DNA of 64,000 nt from Pseudomonas sp. Irchel s3h14 (GTDB lineage: Bacteria; Pseudomonadota; Gammaproteobacteria; Pseudomonadales; Pseudomonadaceae). The position numbers were made by a program, and so were the translations under genes. The DNA lies in assembly GCF_900187425.1 (NCBI RefSeq), contig NZ_FYDJ01000011.1, positions 120,205-184,204 on the forward strand. Reading direction: 5' to 3'. Below are positions 60,594 through 64,000 of this stretch, piece by piece. The notes under the pieces were generated by a model. It was not told the origin of the DNA. It worked only from the letters and a program-made list of their open reading frames with translations, and ran no database searches. Position 1 is the first letter of the stretch; every line of letters begins with the position of its first letter.

Positions 60594-60870
60594 GGTTTCT
60601 GGCGTCTGGATTTCGTGGATGCCAATGTTATGACCCAAGCTCATCGGCGAAGGCGCTTCCGAAATTCATGTAGGACGGGTGATAGGCATGTGGGAAGTAA
60701 TGCTGGAAAGCCAGGTAGCTGGGTGCTTTCATAGGTTTCGGCACCCGACACCAGCCGTTTCGTGAGGGGTATTCGCTATGCGCCTTTAGGGGGCAAAATG
60801 AATCAACGGCAAGGCACATGACGCGGCCTGTTATCTGGAAGGACGAACGCACGTTATGCAGGAATTCACC
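60594..60870. other. Intergenic region after tRNA-Ser
   Basis: About 275 bases. A minus-strand frame runs through it and across the small gene at 60871 but lacks domain similarity; its first 35 codons from 60,730 leftward (LAFQHYFPHAYHPSYMNFGS) look orderly and could be a gene remnant. No other feature seen. Confidence 0.4.
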
Positions 60871-61065
60871 ATGAAACAGGCCGAACTGGAAAAGGTTCAT
60901 GTGGAGATCGTCAAGCTGATGGCTGAGCAGCGCAAGCTGAACGCCGAGGCCGGGAAGATGACCCGTGAGACTTTTTGGTATCCGGTGGCTGTGGCGACTG
61001 GATTGATTGGCACGGTGGCCACTGTCACCGCAACTGTCACCGCAGTGTTGGTCAAGCTGCTCTAA
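60871..61065 (+). CDS. Small coiled-coil/membrane protein
   Basis: 64 aa from ATG 60871, six bases after AGGAA (an ATG at 60856 is also in frame). The first 30 residues form an amphipathic helix (AELEKVHVEIVKLMAEQRKL), followed by a membrane helix (YPVAVATGLIGTVATVTATV). It may be tail-anchored with a cytoplasmic coiled coil. No family recognised. Confidence 0.6.
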   Translation: MKQAELEKVHVEIVKLMAEQRKLNAEAGKMTRETFWYPVAVATGLIGTVATVTATVTAVLVKLL

Positions 61066-61106
61066 CCTGTTGGACTGCCCAAAACCCCTCGAATGGAATC
61101 GAAACA

Positions 61107-62444
61107 ATGTCTCACCCTCGCGCCGCTTCCCGCCGCATTGCTATTTCCCTCGCCGCCGCGCTGATAAGCACCGTCTCCTTATTCGCCACCGCATCCACAA
61201 TCAAGACCTTCCCCGACGCCGAAGCCAGCGACCCCGCAAAACTAGGCTGGATGGTCGGCTCGCCACCCCCTGCAGATCGCACCGTGCGTTTCGAAGATGG
61301 CAGCTATTTCCAGTTCCCGGCGATGCGCTGGAGTGTCTCGAACTTCCGTCAACTGATGCCTACGATCAACGTTTCACGGGGGCTCGGTGCACCGGTTCCA
61401 TTGGTATCTGCGCTGCGCAAAGACATCGATGCGATCAGCTTCGTCCCGCTGGGCGCGAAGGCTCCGATGACCTGGGATCAATCCCTCGCGGCGACCTACA
61501 CCGACGGGATTGTGGTGATGCATCGGGGGAAAGTTGTCTACGAGCGTTATTTTGGCGTGCTGAAGCCTGAAGGCCAGCACGCGGCAATGTCGGTGACAAA
61601 GTCCGTGGTCGGCATATTAGGGGCGATGTTGGTGGCAGAAGGGCGAATCGATGAGAACAAGCACGTCGCCGAATACGTCCCCGAACTGGCGGCTTCCGCG
61701 TTTGGCAGCGCCACGGTACGCCAGGTCCTCGATATGACGACCGGCCTCAAATACAGCGAGGACTACACCGACCCGAACGCCGAGGTCTGGGCTCATGCAA
61801 AAGCTGGCAGCCCTTTGCCCAAGCCAAAGGATTACAGCGGTCCGCGAAGTTACTACGAGTTTTTGCAGACAGTTCAACCGCAAGGCGAACACGGCAGCGC
61901 GTTCGGCTACAAGACCGTCAATACCGATGTACTGGGCTGGATCATCGCTCGAGCGACCGGTCGCAACGTCACACAGGTGTTGTCGGAACGTATCTGGAGC
62001 CGTTTGGGGGCTGAGCAGGACGCCTGTTTCACGGTTGATTCCATTGGCACCCCGTTTGCTGGCGGCGGCTTGAACACCGGTTTGCGCGACCTGGCACGGT
62101 TTGGCGAGATGTTGCGTAATGACGGCCAGTTCAACGGTCAGCAAATCGTGCCCAAAGCGGTGGTTGACGACCTCCGTCGCGGCGGCGACAAGCAGGCATT
62201 CGCCCAGGCGGGGTACGATTTGTTGAAGGGGTGGAGCTACCGTTCGATGTGGTGGGTGACCAACAAACAGGGCGGAGCCTTCATGGCGCGCGGGGTCCAT
62301 GGGCAACGCATTTATGTCGACCCGAAAGCCGAGATGGTGATTGTTCGCTACGCCTCCCATCCGGTCGCCAGTAACTCGGCCAATGATCCAGTCACCTTGC
62401 CGGCGTTTGATGCGTTAGCTCAACATCTGTCCAGGTTGCCTTGA
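61107..62444 (+). CDS. Serine hydrolase, beta-lactamase/6-aminohexanoate-dimer hydrolase type
   Basis: 445 aa from MSHPRAASRRIAISLAAALI, an export signal peptide, so probably periplasmic. S162-VT-K165 in AAMSVTKSVVGILGAM is the Ser-x-x-Lys catalytic motif of family S12; VLDMTTGLKYSEDY and GGLNTGLRDLARFGEMLRN are further family blocks. Relatives include class C beta-lactamases, EstB-type esterases and nylon oligomer hydrolase. Substrate unknown. Confidence 0.85.
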   Translation: MSHPRAASRRIAISLAAALISTVSLFATASTIKTFPDAEASDPAKLGWMVGSPPPADRTVRFEDGSYFQFPAMRWSVSNFRQLMPTINVSRGLGAPVPLVSALRKDIDAISFVPLGAKAPMTWDQSLAATYTDGIVVMHRGKVVYERYFGVLKPEGQHAAMSVTKSVVGILGAMLVAEGRIDENKHVAEYVPELAASAFGSATVRQVLDMTTGLKYSEDYTDPNAEVWAHAKAGSPLPKPKDYSGPRSYYEFLQTVQPQGEHGSAFGYKTVNTDVLGWIIARATGRNVTQVLSERIWSRLGAEQDACFTVDSIGTPFAGGGLNTGLRDLARFGEMLRNDGQFNGQQIVPKAVVDDLRRGGDKQAFAQAGYDLLKGWSYRSMWWVTNKQGGAFMARGVHGQRIYVDPKAEMVIVRYASHPVASNSANDPVTLPAFDALAQHLSRLP

Positions 62445-62478
62445 GTAATTATCCTCGGGCCATGAAGAAGGAAATTTA

Positions 62479-62799
62479 ATGATCACCACCACAACCCACA
62501 CCATCGAAGGCCGACAAATCACCGCCTATCTGGACATCGTCAGTGCCGAGTCGGTGCAGGGTGTCAACGTGATCCGCGATATGTTCGCCGGGATGCGGGA
62601 TTTTTTCGGTGGGCGCTCTCAGACATTGGAGCGGGCACTGAAGGAGGCACGGATTCAGGCAACCGACGAGTTGAAGGAGCGGGCGCGGGCACTTCAGGCT
62701 GATGCGGTGGTGGGGCTTGATTATGAGATCAGCATGCCGGCCGGGAAGGGCGGAATGGTGGTGGTGTTCGTGACCGGGACGGCGGTCAAGTTGAGGTGA
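62479..62799 (+). CDS. YbjQ family protein
   Basis: 106 aa. MITTTTHTIEGRQITAYLDI, GVNVIRDMFAGMRDFFGGRS and ADAVVGLDYEIS are the ordered motifs of the YbjQ/DUF74 family of homopentameric small proteins, sometimes called heavy-metal-binding domain. Function unproven. GGAAA precedes the ATG. It is 34 bases after the serine hydrolase stop. Confidence 0.85.
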   Translation: MITTTTHTIEGRQITAYLDIVSAESVQGVNVIRDMFAGMRDFFGGRSQTLERALKEARIQATDELKERARALQADAVVGLDYEISMPAGKGGMVVVFVTGTAVKLR

Positions 62800-62945
62800 T
62801 TGAGTCACAAGGCCGTTCGTCGGGGACGCAATAATCCGAACTACAAGTCCAGTAATGACTGGCTAGTCTCAAAAGCGTTGAAGGTCGACATTTTTCAGGC
62901 AAATAGGGCTTGCCGGTGTCGACCCTTTTTTGAGAGGGGAAAGGT

Positions 62946-63134
62946 ATGGCTGATTCGTACATCGAAGACGACGGATCTGAGTTTCCGATCAACAATTGCG
63001 TGCAGTGTGGTCAAGCGGAGTATATGGCGGGCTTTGGTGAAAACCGGGTCCGGGTCGCCAAATTGAAATCCAAGGTGCCCCGATCCGAAAAGGCGAATTT
63101 CTTGCCCAAGAGGATGCCGTCTTCCAGGAAGTAA
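62946..63134 (+). CDS. Small CxxC hypothetical protein
   Basis: 62 aa. MADSYIEDDGSEFPINNCVQ continues CGQAEYMAGFG, with a CVQC pair that could bind metal or form a disulfide, and a basic tail (KLKSKVPRSEKANFLPKRMP). GAGGGGAAAGG gives a strong ribosome site. Followed by a terminator. Family not recognised. Confidence 0.55.
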   Translation: MADSYIEDDGSEFPINNCVQCGQAEYMAGFGENRVRVAKLKSKVPRSEKANFLPKRMPSSRK

Positions 63135-63150
63135 CCGTCAACCGGACAGT

Positions 63151-63174
63151 CCCCGCCATCGAGCGGGGTTTTCA
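63151..63174 (+). terminator. Terminator after the CxxC protein gene
   Basis: CCCCGC-CATCGA-GCGGGG followed by TTTTCATTTT. Confidence 0.85.
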
Positions 63175-63221
63175 TTTTCAAAAGGTCGGTTGTTGGGATT
63201 TGGACTACAGATACATAACCC

Positions 63222-63324
63222 GCTGTTGGTATTTTTTTTCACGAACTTTTCACACCTACCTACGTAGGCTCAACTCATCCGTTAGAAAGCAGTACCTGGC
63301 CCGTTCCCCAGCGGGCTTTTTTTT
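63222..63324 (+). ncRNA. Candidate small RNA
   Basis: A possible promoter TTGTTG (63190-63195), 16 bases, TACATA (63212-63217) is followed about 100 bases later by a strong terminator (GCCCG...CGGGC with eight T, 63299-63324). No reading frame of note lies between. The stretch contains the perfect palindrome CCTACGTAGG (63259-63268). Based on signals only; the name and target are unknown. Confidence 0.3.
63299..63324 (+). terminator. Strong intrinsic terminator
   Basis: GCCCG pairs with CGGGC (loop TTCCCCAG) and eight T follow. It lies between two protein genes, 165 bases after the previous terminator-closed gene. Confidence 0.8.
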
Positions 63325-63465
63325 GCCTGTCATAAAACCTTTTCTAAAAACGCTGTCCAACCGTCGCCTATTGCGAGGTTGTACCCGTGCGTGTCTGGAC
63401 TTTGTCTCCTCTAAAGCATTCAATCTCGCCCCTTTCGGTTACCCCCTTTTTTTGAGGTTCTTGTC

Positions 63466-63837
63466 ATGCGTTTAACACTGCCTGCTTTGGTTCTGGGGCT
63501 TTTGGTTGCTCAAGGTGCGATGGCTGCGGGTGACGGCACTGCCGCCATCGGTGGTGGTTTGGGTGGCGCGCTGGGTAATGTGATAGGCCAGAGCATGGGC
63601 GGCAGCACCGGTGCAGCGATTGGTGCTGGTGTCGCGGGCGCGGCCGGCAGTGCTGTTGGAGCACGCAAAGGCAGCCGCACTAAAGCCGCCATTGGTGGTG
63701 GTGTCGGCGCGGCCGGCGGTTCGATAATCGGCAACAGCCTGGGCGGCAAGACCGGTTCCACCATTGGCGCAGGCTTGGGCGGCGCATTGGGCGGCGGCGT
63801 GGGCAGCAACCTGGCCAAAGGTCACAAGCGTCACTGA
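63466..63837 (+). CDS. Glycine-zipper exported protein
   Basis: 123 aa. Signal peptide MRLTLPALVLGLLVAQGAMA, then a mature part made almost wholly of glycine-zipper repeats (GGGLGGALGNVIGQSMGGST, GAGVAGAAGSAVGA, GGGVGAAGGSIIGN, GAGLGGALGGGVGS), ending basic (KGHKRH). Such proteins pack helices in membranes or form oligomers; the function is unknown. Confidence 0.75.
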   Translation: MRLTLPALVLGLLVAQGAMAAGDGTAAIGGGLGGALGNVIGQSMGGSTGAAIGAGVAGAAGSAVGARKGSRTKAAIGGGVGAAGGSIIGNSLGGKTGSTIGAGLGGALGGGVGSNLAKGHKRH

Positions 63838-63903
63838 TCCTGATTGATCAGCTCAAAAAGCCCGGCTTGATGCCGTAATGCTGTTCACTTAAGCGGAGCA
63901 GCC

Positions 63904-64000
63904 TTACGGTCTACTGGAAACCGGGTCTTTGAGATCTTCACCGTCCTTGGCCTCGAAGGCCTGGGGCGGTGATCCAGAAATAATCCTCCAATACCTGCCC
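63904..64000 (-). CDS. C-terminal end of an unidentified gene (partial)
   Basis: The minus strand stays open from the window edge to a TAA at 63904-63906 and reads RYWRIISGSPPQAFEAKDGE then DLKDPVSSRP. Codon choice fits Pseudomonas, but only 31 codons are visible, so neither reality nor function is certain. Confidence 0.35.
   Translation of the reverse strand, partial: GRYWRIISGSPPQAFEAKDGEDLKDPVSSRP

Noticed and set aside
60414..60644. Minus-strand frame of 76 codons across tRNA-Ser (contains GEGEIRTLDT).
   Set aside because: It is the antisense of the tRNA and its flanks, a well-known spurious prediction.
60628..61107. Minus-strand 159-codon frame after the tRNA.
   Set aside because: It overlaps the better-supported plus-strand small gene at 60871, has no domain match and unusual composition (His/Cys-rich).

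Overview
The window looks like a chromosomal segment from the Pseudomonas fluorescens group. The evidence is the gene content (kdpFABC-DE, speE, rraB, a comEA-like gene next to wbpM, ethanolamine permease), high-GC codon use in the core part, and four copies of the typical Pseudomonas REP inverted pair (core GTGGGAGCGGGCTTGCTCGC).

Region 1 (about 1-24,200) is an accessory surface-polysaccharide locus. It ends in a wbpM relic followed by a comEA-like gene, the arrangement known at the end of Pseudomonas O-antigen loci. It carries two divergent copies of a seven-gene minus-strand cassette (1537-9780 and 14391-22175). Each copy holds a HAD-UbiA fusion, a DprE1-like FAD oxidoreductase, a DprE2-like SDR, a large membrane protein in a putative glycosyltransferase slot, an NAD-dependent epimerase, an FAD oxidoreductase and a GtrA-type flippase. 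The first three are counterparts of the mycobacterial enzymes that make polyprenyl-phospho-D-arabinofuranose, so the cassettes probably make and export a lipid-linked pentofuranose, most likely D-Araf. Five of the seven genes are clear paralogues. The large membrane protein is unrelated by eye between the copies, and GtrA has drifted strongly. Between the cassettes lie an AT-rich acyltransferase gene and decayed IS66 pieces. wbpM is broken by a stop, a frameshift and an internal deletion.

Region 2 (24,200-31,000) holds an SDR-FabF pair with a convergent TetR regulator, a GntR regulator with an operator-like palindrome at its start codon, a DUF1989 gene, and an ethanolamine permease preceded by a sigma54-type promoter.

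Region 3 (31,000-39,400) is the complete high-affinity potassium system kdpFABC with the kdpDE two-component system, separated by long nested palindromic elements.

Region 4 (39,400-64,000) is mostly core genome: patatin phospholipase, lipoprotein, CHAD protein, thioesterase, chemoreceptor, speE, rraB, a three-gene ATP-grasp/alpha-E/transglutaminase module behind a well-matching sigma54 promoter, a cytochrome c fusion, a thiolase plus FadB-like beta-oxidation pair, an amidotransferase, CorA, PlsC, a crotonase, tRNA-Ser(GGA), a serine hydrolase, YbjQ, and small proteins. No CRISPR array, rRNA, prophage or intact insertion sequence was seen.
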